From Mesorhizobium sp. (GTDB taxonomy: Bacteria; Pseudomonadota; Alphaproteobacteria; Rhizobiales; Rhizobiaceae): 41,821 nt of DNA. The stretch is from contig SAQE01000057.1 in the NCBI GenBank assembly GCA_004020545.1, positions 1 through 41,821 on the forward strand. The letters run 5' to 3'. Every line of letters starts with the position of its first letter. Position 1 is the first letter of the stretch. The translations under genes and the position numbers were made by a program. Positions 1-8,688 of this stretch are shown one piece after another. Under the pieces are notes generated by a model that was not told the DNA's origin, did no database searches, and was given only the letters and a program-made list of their open reading frames with translations.

Positions 1-36
1 GAGGGGTTAGGGGTGGGGGTATTCGTAGGGCGCAAG
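1..36. repeat. Partial palindromic intergenic element (family A)
   Basis: The first 36 bases (GAGGGGTTAGGGGTGGGGGT, then ATTCGTAGGGC) match the right arm of the element at 7688-7740 almost exactly. The window edge therefore cuts through another copy of this short interspersed repeat. About 100 bases follow it before the first gene, with nothing recognisable in them. Confidence 0.75.
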
Positions 37-139
37 CCGTCGCTTTCCATATGCAATTACCCTGCCCTCAGGGGGAGATTACGCGCTTCGCCGCTTTCGC
101 CAATCACCAGCGCCGAGAGGGTTGGCGCGCGGAACCACC

Positions 140-1159
140 TCACCGCCAGCCCAGCGCCGGCGCGACGTGCTTCAGGATCGCCTCGATGACATGGGCGTTG
201 TAGGCGACGCCGAGCTGGTTGGGCACGGTGAGCAGCAGCGTGTCAGCCTCGGCGATCGCCTCGTCCTGCCTGAGCTGTTCAACCAGCTTGTCCGGCTCGG
301 CGGCATAGGTGCGGCCGAACACGGCGCGCTTTTCCGGCTCGATATAGCCGAAATGATCCTCGCCCTCGCTGCCGCCGAAATAGGCGCGGTCCATGTCGTT
401 GACCAGGGCGAAGATGCTGCGGCTGACCGAGACGCGCGGCTCCCTGGTATGGCCGGCTTCCTTCCAGGCGGCGCGGTAGGCTCTTATTTGCTCGGCCTGC
501 TGGATGTGCAACGGCTGGCCGCTCTCGTCGAATTTGAGCGTCGAGCTCTGGAGGTTCATGCCGAGCTTGGCCGCCCATTCGGCGGTGGCGTTGGTGGCCG
601 CGCCCCACCAGATGCGCTCGCGCAGACCCTCCGAGAAGGGTTCCAGCCTCAATAGGCCGGGCGGATTGGGAAACATCGGCCTGGGATTGGGCTGGGCAAA
701 GCCCTCGCCGCGCAACAGGTCGAGGAAGATCTCGGCGTGGCGGCGCGCCATGTCGGCGTCGGTCTTGCCCTCTTCCGGCACGTAGCCGAAATAGCGCCAG
801 CCATCGATCACCTGCTCGGGCGAGCCGCGGCTGATGCCGAGCTGCAGCCGGCCGCCGGCGATGAGGTCGGCCGCACCCGCATCCTCGGCCATATAAAGCG
901 GGTTCTCGTAACGCATGTCGATGACAGCGGTGCCGAGCTCGATGCGCTTGGTCTTCGCGCCGGCGGCGGCAAGCAGTGGAAAGGGCGAGCCGAGCTGGCG
1001 GGCGAAATGATGGACGCGGAAATAGGCGCCGTCGGCGCCGAGCTCCTCGGCCGCCACCGCAAGATCGATCGACTGCAGCAGCGCGTCCGAGCCCGAGCGC
1101 GTGCCCGACTGCGGCGAGGGCGACCAATGCCCGAACGACAAAAATCCGATCTTCTTCAT
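140..1159 (-). CDS. LLM-class flavin-dependent oxidoreductase (luciferase-like monooxygenase family)
   Basis: A 339-residue protein with the look of the bacterial luciferase-like TIM-barrel family, which uses reduced flavin (FMN or F420) and usually oxygen on small organic substrates. Family-typical stretches are an N-terminal beta strand (KKIGFLSFGHW), the AVAAEELGADGAYFRVHHFA segment around residues 32-50, the LGTAVIDMRYENPLYMAEDA segment, and LQLGISRGSPEQVIDGW. Start choice: ATG at 1159 gives the N-terminus MKKIGFLSF and has GGAG just upstream; an ATG three codons further out (1168) is possible. It is a single gene with no clear operon partner; the nearest gene lies about 300 bases away. 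The substrate cannot be told from sequence. The family assignment is firm, the specific reaction is not. Confidence 0.88.
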   Translation of the reverse strand: MKKIGFLSFGHWSPSPQSGTRSGSDALLQSIDLAVAAEELGADGAYFRVHHFARQLGSPFPLLAAAGAKTKRIELGTAVIDMRYENPLYMAEDAGAADLIAGGRLQLGISRGSPEQVIDGWRYFGYVPEEGKTDADMARRHAEIFLDLLRGEGFAQPNPRPMFPNPPGLLRLEPFSEGLRERIWWGAATNATAEWAAKLGMNLQSSTLKFDESGQPLHIQQAEQIRAYRAAWKEAGHTREPRVSVSRSIFALVNDMDRAYFGGSEGEDHFGYIEPEKRAVFGRTYAAEPDKLVEQLRQDEAIAEADTLLLTVPNQLGVAYNAHVIEAILKHVAPALGWR

Positions 1160-1459
1160 GCGCTCCATTCCGGTTCAGAAAGGCTCGCCCGGCCCCTCAA
1201 ATTCATTTGTTGCTCCAGCGCAATATCAAGGCAGCGTAAAACGGCTTTCTGCCTCGGAATTGCGTGAAAACAAATAGTTGGAGCAATACCGCGATTCAAC
1301 GGACACCGAACGGATACAGACCGTCAATCGCTACGGATCCGTCAAAGACATGTTCGCCGCCTTGTCATCCGTTGAAGGAGGCTGGACTCGTCTACCGTCA
1401 GGAGGCGGCAGCGTAACGCCGGTGGAAAACGGAGGCGCGGCACCCGCGACCGCAGGGCG

Positions 1460-1645
1460 TCAGGCCTTGATAGCGCGGCTTTCTTTATAGGTCGCTCTTT
1501 TGACGAAAAGCTTGGCGTGTTCGGCCCACTCGACTTCTGTGACGTTGTTCTCGCGAACGGATCGCCTGAAAGCCTCCCGCAGGGCATCGAGCTCAAAAAC
1601 CGACATCTGTCCGGGTATATTGCGCTTCGATATGCGAGCGTCCAT
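1460..1645 (-). CDS. Small hypothetical protein
   Basis: A 61-residue reading frame from ATG 1645 (MDARISKRNIPGQ...), extendable by six codons to a TTG at 1663. The product is charged and predicted to be mostly helical, with SVFELDALREAFRRSV and EVEWAEHAKLFVKRA as amphipathic stretches. No domain is recognised. Composition resembles a real small cytosolic protein more than the overlapping frames, which are rich in Arg, Ser and Pro as antisense frames of GC-rich DNA usually are. No strong ribosome binding site is seen. It lies alone between the oxidoreductase and the methyltransferase genes. It may be a genuine small gene or a chance frame. Confidence 0.45.
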   Translation of the reverse strand: MDARISKRNIPGQMSVFELDALREAFRRSVRENNVTEVEWAEHAKLFVKRATYKESRAIKA

Positions 1646-1745
1646 CGCGTTGCCGCCAGCCAAGGTTCAGACCCGATCTTTATGTTCGATCGGCTCAGGC
1701 CATCAAGGCGTTGCCGCTGACTTCTTTTGGGTGCAAATCGGCTCA

Positions 1746-1850
1746 ATGCATGTCGCCCAAAAGCGTGCAGCGGTTTTGGGACAATAACATGCATCAAAAC
1801 AAAGACTTGAAGCGCGTCGCCTGAATTCGTTTCAGCGCGATCCGCTTTGG
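1746..1850. repeat. Interspersed palindromic element (ATGCATGTCGCCCAAAA type) with adjoining hairpin
   Basis: Bases 1746-1794 start with ATGCATGTCGCCCAAAA and end with TTTTGGGACAATAACATGCAT, giving an imperfect hairpin with inverted ends. The same unit occurs three times in tandem at 37948-38110. Directly after it, 1810-1850 contains a second imperfect inverted repeat around GAATTC. It lies downstream of the methyltransferase gene (minus strand). Confidence 0.7.
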
Positions 1851-1866
1851 GTTAGGCGGTGAAATA

Positions 1867-2499
1867 TCAATAGACGGTAAACAAGGTCGGCAGCACGCCG
1901 GCCGCGCGAAAATATTCGACCGTTTCGATAAGCGGAAACAAGGCCAGGAAATAAAGCCCGTCCCGGAACGTGCTTTTCAGCGCGCCGGTGGAAACGACCC
2001 ACTGATCCTGGTCCTGGTAAAGCAGCGGGTTCGGCCAGAACCGGGGCGTCCGCTCGGCATAGGCAGTGTAGGCGGCGCCGAACTTGCCGGCCAGGAACTC
2101 GGCCTCCCTGCGGGCGGTGAACCGGAAAACGAGGAAGCTTGCGAGCCCCAGCGCCGCTGCCGCCAGCACCGATCCGAACATCAGCCCGATGCCGACCGCG
2201 CCGATGGTCGAGAAGAAATAGAGGGGGTTGCGGGTCATCGAGAACGGACCCGAGACGATCAGTTCGTCATTCTTCCTGCCGCCGACATAGAGGATGCTCC
2301 ACAGCCGGCCGAGGAAGCAGATGAGCACAAGGCCGAAGCCGACCGTCTCCATCAACTCGTGCCCGTTCGAGCCCTCGCTGAGAGACGGCTTGGAAAACAG
2401 AAGCAGGACGATGGCCACCACGGCGGCGACCTGGACGACGATCAGGCGCTTGTGCTGGTCGAACGCTTTTGGCGCCGACTTGAGTGATGTGTAAGCCAT
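1867..2499 (-). CDS. Isoprenylcysteine carboxyl methyltransferase (ICMT)-like membrane protein
   Basis: A 210-residue integral membrane protein. Hydrophobic segments lie near residues 20-35, 51-70, 95-127 and 180-195. The segment SGPFSMTRNPLYFFS, followed by a long hydrophobic stretch and an RREAEFLAGKFGAAYTAY-like tail, is the signature of the ICMT/PEMT methyltransferase superfamily, in which the R-N-P motif and the C-terminal E/Y-rich part contact S-adenosylmethionine. Bacterial members rarely have a known substrate; prenylcysteine methylation is not implied. The C-terminus is about 50 residues longer than minimal members. It is transcribed away from the response regulator gene at 2702, with a 202-base divergent gap. 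Family confidence is high, function unknown. Confidence 0.82.
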   Translation of the reverse strand: MAYTSLKSAPKAFDQHKRLIVVQVAAVVAIVLLLFSKPSLSEGSNGHELMETVGFGLVLICFLGRLWSILYVGGRKNDELIVSGPFSMTRNPLYFFSTIGAVGIGLMFGSVLAAAALGLASFLVFRFTARREAEFLAGKFGAAYTAYAERTPRFWPNPLLYQDQDQWVVSTGALKSTFRDGLYFLALFPLIETVEYFRAAGVLPTLFTVY

Positions 2500-2701
2500 T
2501 CGGGATCAGTCACTCCGGCCCGGGCAAAGACGTTATCCCACTAGCCTTTCTCTTGCCCCATTGCGAGGCCTCATCAGTATTTTCGATCATCCTTACGAAT
2601 TTGTAAGGAACCGTACAGGCGTGCGTAAGCCTGGCTTGTGGGAATGGGCCGTCGCCGATGCTAGCATGCCGCTAGCGCTGGACTCCGGACGACAGGCCAA
2701 C

Positions 2702-3379
2702 ATGCGACTTCTGCTGGTTGAGGATGACCCAAGGACCGCCGACTACATCGTCAGGGGGCTGGCCGAGGCCGGACACGCCTGCGATCTCCTGCGCAACGGC
2801 CATGACGCGCTCGTCGCGGCCACCCGCGATGCCTATGACGTCATCGTGGCCGACCGCATGATCCCCGGCCTGGACGGTCTTTCCCTGATCAAGGCGGTGC
2901 GTGCCGCAGGTACCCAGACGCCGGCCATATTCCTGACCTCGATCGGCGGCGTCGACGACCGGGTCGAGGGATTGGAGGCCGGCGGCGACGACTATCTCGT
3001 CAAACCGTTCGCCATTTCCGAGCTGCTTGCCCGCATCAACGCGCTCGGCCGCAGGCCGGCGGCGCAGGAGCAGAAGACGGCTCTGCGCGTTGCCGATCTG
3101 GAAATGGACCTGATCATGCGGCGCGTGACCAGGCAGGGCCAGGCGATCGACCTGCAGCCCCGGGAGTTCAGCCTGCTCGAAGTGCTGATGCGCGGCGAGG
3201 GCCGCGTCATCACCCGCACCATGCTGCTGGAACGGGTCTGGGATTTTCACTTCGATCCCAAGACCAGCGTCGTCGAGACCCATATCAGCCGGCTGAGAGC
3301 CAAGGTCGACAGGCCGTTCGACGTGCCGCTCATCCACACGGTGCGCAACACCGGCTACAGCCTGCACGCGCCGTGTTGA
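2702..3379 (+). CDS. Two-component response regulator, OmpR/PhoB family
   Basis: A 225-residue DNA-binding response regulator. The receiver domain (residues 1-115) has the acidic pair D8/D9, phospho-acceptor D51 (VIVADRMIPGLDG), switch T79 and K101 (LVKPFA), all in the expected places. The C-terminal winged helix (about 130-222) contains REFSLLEVLMRGEGRVITRTML and VETHISRLRAKV, typical of OmpR-type output domains. Start chosen at ATG 2702 because receiver domains begin with this strand; an upstream in-frame start at 2561 would add 47 residues with no domain. Its presumed partner kinase is the frameshifted gene at 3895, separated by a YkvA-family gene. The nearest characterised type is a membrane-sensor PhoP/QseB-like system; the signal is not known. 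Confidence 0.93.
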   Translation: MRLLLVEDDPRTADYIVRGLAEAGHACDLLRNGHDALVAATRDAYDVIVADRMIPGLDGLSLIKAVRAAGTQTPAIFLTSIGGVDDRVEGLEAGGDDYLVKPFAISELLARINALGRRPAAQEQKTALRVADLEMDLIMRRVTRQGQAIDLQPREFSLLEVLMRGEGRVITRTMLLERVWDFHFDPKTSVVETHISRLRAKVDRPFDVPLIHTVRNTGYSLHAPC

Positions 3380-3435
3380 CGATCCATGTTTGATTGCATC
3401 TCGCACTTCCGGCAGCCTGTCCGTAAATATGCGAT

Positions 3436-3828
3436 ATGTCGATGCTGAACTCTGCAAAGCAATGGGCGCGCGGCATCAAGCGCGACGTCGTGGCACTGTG
3501 GCTTGCCGCCCGCGATCCGCGCGTGCCCTGGTATGCGAAAGCGACCGCCGGCGCCGTCGCGGCCTATGCCCTCAGCCCCATCGATCTCATTCCGGATTTC
3601 ATCCCGATCATCGGCTATTTGGATGACCTTTTGATCGTCCCGCTCGGCATCATGCTTGCGGTCAAGCTGGTTCCGGCCGGTCTCATGCAGGAGTTTCGCG
3701 ACGAGGCCACGCGCAGGGCCAAGCCGGTCAGCAAGGCCGGCCTGATCTTCATGATCGCGGTCTGGATAGCGGCGGCGCTGGCGTTGCTGTGGCTGTTCTG
3801 GCCGAAGCCAGTCCAGCCCTTTGTCTAA
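3436..3828 (+). CDS. YkvA family protein (DUF1232)
   Basis: A 130-residue small membrane-associated protein. The diagnostic DUF1232 core SPIDLIPDFIP lies around residues 47-57, followed by GYLDDLLIVPLGI, and a C-terminal hydrophobic helix (about residues 103-123) likely spans the membrane. The function of this family is not established. It sits between a response regulator (ending 57 bases upstream) and the matching histidine kinase (starting 67 bases downstream), all in the same direction, so the three are probably co-transcribed. That makes a link to membrane signalling possible but unproven. Confidence 0.88.
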   Translation: MSMLNSAKQWARGIKRDVVALWLAARDPRVPWYAKATAGAVAAYALSPIDLIPDFIPIIGYLDDLLIVPLGIMLAVKLVPAGLMQEFRDEATRRAKPVSKAGLIFMIAVWIAAALALLWLFWPKPVQPFV

Positions 3829-3894
3829 GACAGCCCCGTCTCGCAAAAGAGATATTCGCCACCTGTCGGGGATTCTGGCACCGATGGCTCCGAT

Positions 3895-5267
3895 ATGAAT
3901 AAGACTCGCGTCAGCCTGCTGCGCAGCACGCCGTTCCGGCTGGCGCTGACCTTTGCCTTCCTGTTCGTGCTTGCCTTCATCCTGTCCGGCGCGATCGTCT
4001 ATCAATTGATGAGCGCCGACCTCGCGAGACGGCTCGATCAATCCATCAAGGAGACCTATTCGGTCGTCGCCCTGACCTATGCGGAGGACGACAGGGACGA
4101 CCTTATCGCCTCGGTCAAAAACAATGCCGACCTCAGCCCGGACAAGGACCAGCTTTTCTCGCTGACCGATCCCGACGGCAACCATCTGGCCGGGAACTTC
4201 ACCGCTTCCGGCCTGCCCGACGGTTTCTCGATGTTCGCCGTCAGATTGCCGGGCGTGCCGCCCGACACGATGTACCGCGCCTATACGGGCAAGGTTGGCG
4301 GCAACCGGTCGCCTTCTCGCTCGCCGAGACCGACGAATTGGAGACCATCGTGCTGATGAGCTTCGGCTGGGGCACGCTGTTCATCACCGGCCTGGCGATC
4401 GCCGGCGGCGCCCTGCTTGCCTCGCGTGTCCAGCGGCGCCTCGACGGCATTGCCGCCACCATGGTCGACGTCTCGCACGGACGGCTCGATGCGCGCATCC
4501 CGCTGACCGGCAATGGCGACGACATCGACGGCGTCTCCGCCCAGGTGAACGCCGCGCTCGACCGCCTCTCGGCGCTGGTCGACGGCATGCGGGAGGTGAG
4601 CGCCAACATCGCGCATGACCTGAAGACGCCGCTCAACCGCCTGCAGATGATCCTGGAGCAGGCCGTCGACAAGGCGGCCTCGGGCGAGGATGTTTCCACT
4701 GAGCTGACCGATGCCCGCGCCGAAAGCCTGCAGATCAACGAAACCTTCGACGCTTTGCTGCGTATCGCCCAGATCGAGGCCGGGGCGCGCAAGGCGCGCT
4801 TCGTCGATCTCGACGTCGGCGGCGTCGTCGACACCATCGGCGAGGTCTATGCCGATGTCGCCGAGGACGACGGCAAGTCCCTATCCACAAGCCTCGTTCC
4901 GGAGACGAAATGGTATATCCACGGCGATCGCGATCTGCTGATGCAGATGCTCTCCAATCTGGTCGAGAACGCGCTGCGGCATTGCCCGCCGGGCACGGCG
5001 ATCGAGCTGGCGGTGTCCCGCCAGGACGACAGCATCCTCGTCCGTGTCCGCGACAATGGCCCCGGCATTCCGCCCGGGGAGCGCGAGAAGGTCTTCGAGC
5101 GGCTTTACCGGCTGGATTCCAGCCGCACGACGCCCGGCAGCGGCCTTGGCCTCAGCCTCGTCAAGGCGGTGGCCGACCTGCACGGCGCCACGATCACGCT
5201 TGAGGACAACAATCCCGGGCTCGTCGTGTCGGTGAGCTTTCCGGCGGTGAAGTCGCCAGCGGCCTGA
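3895..5267 (+). pseudogene. Sensor histidine kinase, apparently frameshifted
   Basis: Two overlapping frames together encode one complete kinase of about 457 residues. The first frame (3895-4356) supplies an N-terminal membrane helix (LALTFAFLFVLAFILSGAIV) and a periplasmic sensor region. At about 4306-4310 the reading moves by one base, and the second frame supplies ETDELETIV, a second membrane helix, a HAMP linker, the H-box ANIAHDLKTPLNRL (His codon at 4614), the N-box NLVENALRH, DNGPGIPPGE and the GSGLGLSLVKAV glycine box. Adding one G to CCGGTC at 4305-4310 would join the frames without losing any residue. The second half has its own possible ATG at 4338, so a sensorless, membrane-anchored kinase could still be made. 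A true inactivating deletion, an assembly error, or rarely a recoding site are the options; no classical slippery heptamer is seen. It is the likely partner of the regulator at 2702. Confidence 0.85.
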
Positions 5268-5286
5268 TCGGCCAAACCGCCCGCAG

Positions 5287-6153
5287 CTACCTGACGCCCG
5301 CCCTGCGGAAATCGGAGGGCGACATGCCGGCAAGCTTGCGGAAAGACTTGTTGAAAGCGCTGAGCGAGCCGAAGCCCGAGTCCATCGCGACCTTCAGCAC
5401 ATTGGCGCCCTCATGCATCAAAAGCGCCTGCGCGTAGCTCAGCCGCAGCAGATTGACATATTCGTTGAGCGTCATGCCGGTCGATTTCTTGAACAGGCTC
5501 ATGGCGTATTTGGGATGGATGTCGGCGGCCGCCGCTATGTTCACGCAGTCGATATCGTAGAGGAAATTCTCGGCGATGAAATCGCACATGCGCCCGACAT
5601 TGCGCGAGGACTGCTGGTCGAACGGACTGCCCGTCCCTTGCCCGGCCATGGTTTCCGGGACCAGCCGGTAAGGCTCGAAGCGCACCCGCTCTAGCCTCAA
5701 CAGCAGCTCGTTGACGGCATGTTCTGCCTTGGCCGGATCGCCCGAGCGCGCGTAATCGTTCCAGCGCTTGAAATTGTCGTTGTCGGACTGGTCGGTGGCA
5801 TTCGTCACCAGCGTCGCGCCGGTCATCAGCCGGTGCCGGACATCGGCCGGCAGATGCAGGCGGAAGAAATGCACCAGCGGCAGATGCGCGCCGGCATAGA
5901 TGGCGTCGTCACTGAGATCGTCCATCTGGTGCGGCAGCCCGCCCCAGAACAGGCACATCTCGCCCGCCGACAGCGCAATTTCATGCTCGGCCATGCGGTA
6001 GTGCACGCTGCCGCGCACGATGAAGTTCACCTCGACCTGGGCGTGCCAGTGCGGCTTCAGCATCACCAGCGGGTGGTTATGGAACATCTGCAAGGCCAGC
6101 GGCAGGCCTTCGACGCTGCTGGCGCCTGGCTGGTAGAACGGACGCCCGGGCAT
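5287..6153 (-). CDS. AraC family transcriptional regulator
   Basis: A 288-residue regulator with an N-terminal cupin-like sensing domain (HWHAQVEVNFIVRGSVHY and the later GEMCLFWGGLPHQM) and a C-terminal AraC pair of helix-turn-helix motifs: IDCVNIAAAADIHPKYAMSL, then VLKVAMDSGFGSLSAFNKSF and KLAGMSPSDFRR. The layout resembles MelR-type sugar regulators. ATG 6153 was chosen because GGAAAG lies a few bases upstream; ATG 6210 would add 19 basic residues and has no ribosome site. It is transcribed divergently from the ABC sugar transporter operon at 6260, with about 106 bases between, so it probably controls that operon in response to its sugar. The ligand is not deducible. Confidence 0.9.
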   Translation of the reverse strand: MPGRPFYQPGASSVEGLPLALQMFHNHPLVMLKPHWHAQVEVNFIVRGSVHYRMAEHEIALSAGEMCLFWGGLPHQMDDLSDDAIYAGAHLPLVHFFRLHLPADVRHRLMTGATLVTNATDQSDNDNFKRWNDYARSGDPAKAEHAVNELLLRLERVRFEPYRLVPETMAGQGTGSPFDQQSSRNVGRMCDFIAENFLYDIDCVNIAAAADIHPKYAMSLFKKSTGMTLNEYVNLLRLSYAQALLMHEGANVLKVAMDSGFGSLSAFNKSFRKLAGMSPSDFRRAGVR

Positions 6154-6259
6154 CTTACTTTCCGCCAACTTCTTATTCCCTTTGTCGGGGACAAGCCTAC
6201 CGCGCCGCATAATCTATCCATGCTCACGGTGAGAGAGCAAACGAAATGGGAGGATTTCA

Positions 6260-7528
6260 ATGCGCACCACACTGACCTGCGCCACGCTTTTGCTTGCCCT
6301 GGGCTCCGGCCCGGCCCTCGCGCAATCCGGCGAACTCACGATCTGGAGCTGGAACATCGCCGCTTCGTCGCTGAAGTCGACGGTCGAGGGCTTCAACAAG
6401 AAATACCCCGACATCAAGGTCACGGTTCAGGACCTCGGCAACCAGCCGACCTATGACAAGTCGATCGCCGGCTGTGCCGCCGGTGGCGTCGGCCTGCCCG
6501 ACATCGTCTCGATCGAGAACGGCGAGGCCGAGAACTACTGGAGCCAGTTCCCGGACTGTTTCGTCGACCTGCACACACTGGGCTACACGGCGGAAGACCA
6601 GAAGAAATTCCCCGACTTCAAGCGCACCGAGCTCGAGGTCGGCGACAAGGCCTATGCGATGCCTTGGGATTCCGGCCCGGTCGCCGTCTTCTACCGTCGC
6701 GATTTCTACGAGAAGGCCGGCGTCGATCCGGCTTCGATCAAGACCTGGGACGATTTCATCGCCGCCGGCAAGAAGATCCAGGCCGCCAATCCCGGCGTCA
6801 CCATGACCAATGCCGATTTCAACGGCGACACCGAATTCTTCCGCATGATCTCCAACGAGCAGGGCTGCGCCTATTTCGCCGAGGATGGCCAGTCGATCAC
6901 GGTCAACCAGCCGAAATGCGTCGACGCCATGACCAAGGTCAAGGAGATGAAGGACGCCGGCATCGTGTCTTCCGCCGACTGGTCGACCAAGATCACCAAC
7001 AACACCGCCGGCACCGTCGCCACCCAGGTCTATGGCGGCTGGTATGAGGGCACGATCCGCACCGAATCGCCGAAGGAAAGCGGCAAATGGGGCGTCTACC
7101 TGATGCCGAGCCTGACCGCCGACGGCCCGCGCGCCGCCAATCTCGGCGGCTCCTCTTTGGCCATCACCTCGGCCTCGAAGAACAAGGAAGCCGCCTACGC
7201 CTATCTGAAATACACGCTGGAGACGAATGAAGGCCAGATCACCATGCTGAAGGATTTCGGCCTGGTGCCCTCGCTGATCTCGGCGCTGGACGATCCTTAC
7301 GTCGCGCAGGGCCAGCCCTATTGGGGCGACCAGGCGGTGTGGAAGGACATCCTCGCCACACTGCCGAAGGTGGTGCCGAGCCGCGGCACACAATTCCAGA
7401 GCGACGCCGAGATCATCGTGCGCGCCGTGCAGACCAAATATCTGGCCGGCGGCTATCCGGACGCGAAGGCCGCGCTCGACGACGCCGCCAGCCAGATCGC
7501 CTCGGCGACGGGTCTGCCGGTCAAGTGA
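6260..7528 (+). CDS. ABC transporter sugar-binding protein (CUT1 type)
   Basis: A 422-residue periplasmic solute-binding protein of the MalE/UgpB-like group. It begins with a clear Sec signal peptide (residues 1-21, cleavage likely after ALA-Q), followed by the mature start GELTIWSWNIAASSLKSTVEGF. Further family features are YAMPWDSGPVAVFYRRDFYEKAGV, the TWDDFIAAGKKI segment and the late GGSSLAITSASKNKEAAYAY segment. GGGAGG stands nine bases before ATG 6260. It is the first gene of an importer operon divergent from an AraC regulator. Its distance to the first permease (299 bases, filled by a palindromic element) is typical of a highly expressed binding protein gene followed by a processing or attenuation site. 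The substrate is probably a mono- or oligosaccharide or polyol. Confidence 0.93.
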   Translation: MRTTLTCATLLLALGSGPALAQSGELTIWSWNIAASSLKSTVEGFNKKYPDIKVTVQDLGNQPTYDKSIAGCAAGGVGLPDIVSIENGEAENYWSQFPDCFVDLHTLGYTAEDQKKFPDFKRTELEVGDKAYAMPWDSGPVAVFYRRDFYEKAGVDPASIKTWDDFIAAGKKIQAANPGVTMTNADFNGDTEFFRMISNEQGCAYFAEDGQSITVNQPKCVDAMTKVKEMKDAGIVSSADWSTKITNNTAGTVATQVYGGWYEGTIRTESPKESGKWGVYLMPSLTADGPRAANLGGSSLAITSASKNKEAAYAYLKYTLETNEGQITMLKDFGLVPSLISALDDPYVAQGQPYWGDQAVWKDILATLPKVVPSRGTQFQSDAEIIVRAVQTKYLAGGYPDAKAALDDAASQIASATGLPVK

Positions 7529-7597
7529 GCGATCGGCTTTCTTTCTCCCCGTTTATGGCAGGGCAATCGCATATGGATTCTTGTGAAGAAGGACCTC

Positions 7598-7740
7598 CAC
7601 CCTAACCATCCCCACAAGGGGGAGGGAATGCTGCCGCGCGCCTCTATTGCGGAACGCCGGTGGTCTTGCAGAGGCCCGCGGTTACGAAAGTCCCCCTCCC
7701 CCTTGTGGGGAGGGGTTAGGGGTGGGGGTATTCGTAGGGC
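7598..7740. repeat. Composite palindromic element (family A) inside the ABC operon
   Basis: Two inverted arms, CCCTAACCATCCCCACAAGG near 7602-7621 and CCCTTGTGGGGAGGGGTTAG near 7700-7719, enclose about 70 bases with their own inverted repeat (CCTCTATTGCGG and CCGCGGTTACG region). The right arm continues into GGGGTGGGGGTATTCGTAGGGC, the same sequence that opens this window. In RNA it would form a very stable stem. Between a binding-protein gene and its permease genes it could lower downstream expression or protect the upstream mRNA; that role is inference. Confidence 0.85.
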
Positions 7741-7827
7741 AAAGCCTTCGCTACCCGCATGCGATTGGGCGGCGCTCACCCCGACAAATAGCGCCGTAAG
7801 GCGACAACAGAGAGAGGAGGAAGGACG

Positions 7828-8688
7828 ATGCGCTATCGGAACGCCACCGCGTATCGCTTCCTCACGCCTTATCTGCTGATCTTCGCCGTCTTCTGGATCT
7901 GGCCGATCATCAGCTCGTTCCTGATCTCCTTCCAGGCGACCCGCACGGTGCCGTGGCGCTTCGCGCCGACCTTCAACTGGGGCCGCCTGATCGGCGATTC
8001 CGCCTTCTTCAACGCCTTGAAGAACACGCTGCTCATCCTCGTCATCCAGGTGCCGGTGATGATCTCGCTGGCGATCGTGATGGCGGTGCTTTTGAATTCC
8101 CCGCTGCTGAAGGCGCGCGGCCTCTATCGCTTTGCCTTCTTCGCCCCGGTCGTGGTCGGCGAGGTTGCCTATTCGGCGGTGTTCCGGCTGATGTTCAGCC
8201 TCGATTTTGGCATCGTCAACAAGCTCTTGAACAGCGTCGGCCTGCCCAAGGTCGACTGGTTCTCCAACGTCACGCCGGCGATGGCGCTGATCATGATCGC
8301 GGTGACCTGGCGCTGGGCCGGCTACAACGCCATCATCATCCTCGCCGGCCTGCAGTCCATTCCGGAGGACGTCTACGAGGCGGCGACGCTCGACCGCGTC
8401 AGCAAGGTGAAGCAGTTCTTCCACATCACCTTGCCGCTGTTGAAGCCGGTCATCGTCTTCTGCGCCGTGCTGTCGATCATCGGCACCATGCAGCTCTTCA
8501 CCGAACCCTTCCTGATCACCGAGCGCGGCGGACCGGGCGGCGGCACCGAGACGCTGGGCCTGCTGCTTTACCGGCAGGGCTTCCGTTCGCTCAATTTCGG
8601 CTATGCCTCGGCCATCGCCTACACCATGGCCGGACTGGCGATCGCTATCACTTTGGTGCAGCTCTGGTTGACGAGGGAGCCGAAATGA
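7828..8688 (+). CDS. ABC sugar transporter permease 1 (MalF/UgpA type)
   Basis: A 286-residue inner-membrane permease with six predicted helices, the first at about residues 12-32 (YLLIFAVFWIWPIISSFLI). The cytoplasmic EAA loop that docks on the ATPase is visible as EAATLDRVSKVKQFFHITLPLL. GAGGAAGG lies just upstream of ATG 7828, a strong ribosome binding site. Its TGA overlaps the ATG of the second permease (ATGA), so the two are translationally coupled. With the binding protein at 6260 and the ATPase at 9534 it forms a CUT1-type importer. It has the common length for the family and no missing parts. Confidence 0.92.
   Translation: MRYRNATAYRFLTPYLLIFAVFWIWPIISSFLISFQATRTVPWRFAPTFNWGRLIGDSAFFNALKNTLLILVIQVPVMISLAIVMAVLLNSPLLKARGLYRFAFFAPVVVGEVAYSAVFRLMFSLDFGIVNKLLNSVGLPKVDWFSNVTPAMALIMIAVTWRWAGYNAIIILAGLQSIPEDVYEAATLDRVSKVKQFFHITLPLLKPVIVFCAVLSIIGTMQLFTEPFLITERGGPGGGTETLGLLLYRQGFRSLNFGYASAIAYTMAGLAIAITLVQLWLTREPK

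Noticed and set aside
1342-1797. 151-codon frame on the minus strand
   Set aside because: Its start lies inside the palindromic element at 1746-1794 (MMHVIVPKPL is the translated repeat), and the composition is that of a chance frame.
4300-4312. Programmed -1 frameshift in the kinase gene
   Set aside because: There is no X-XXY-YYZ slippery heptamer and no obvious downstream pseudoknot; a plain one-base deletion or sequence error is simpler.
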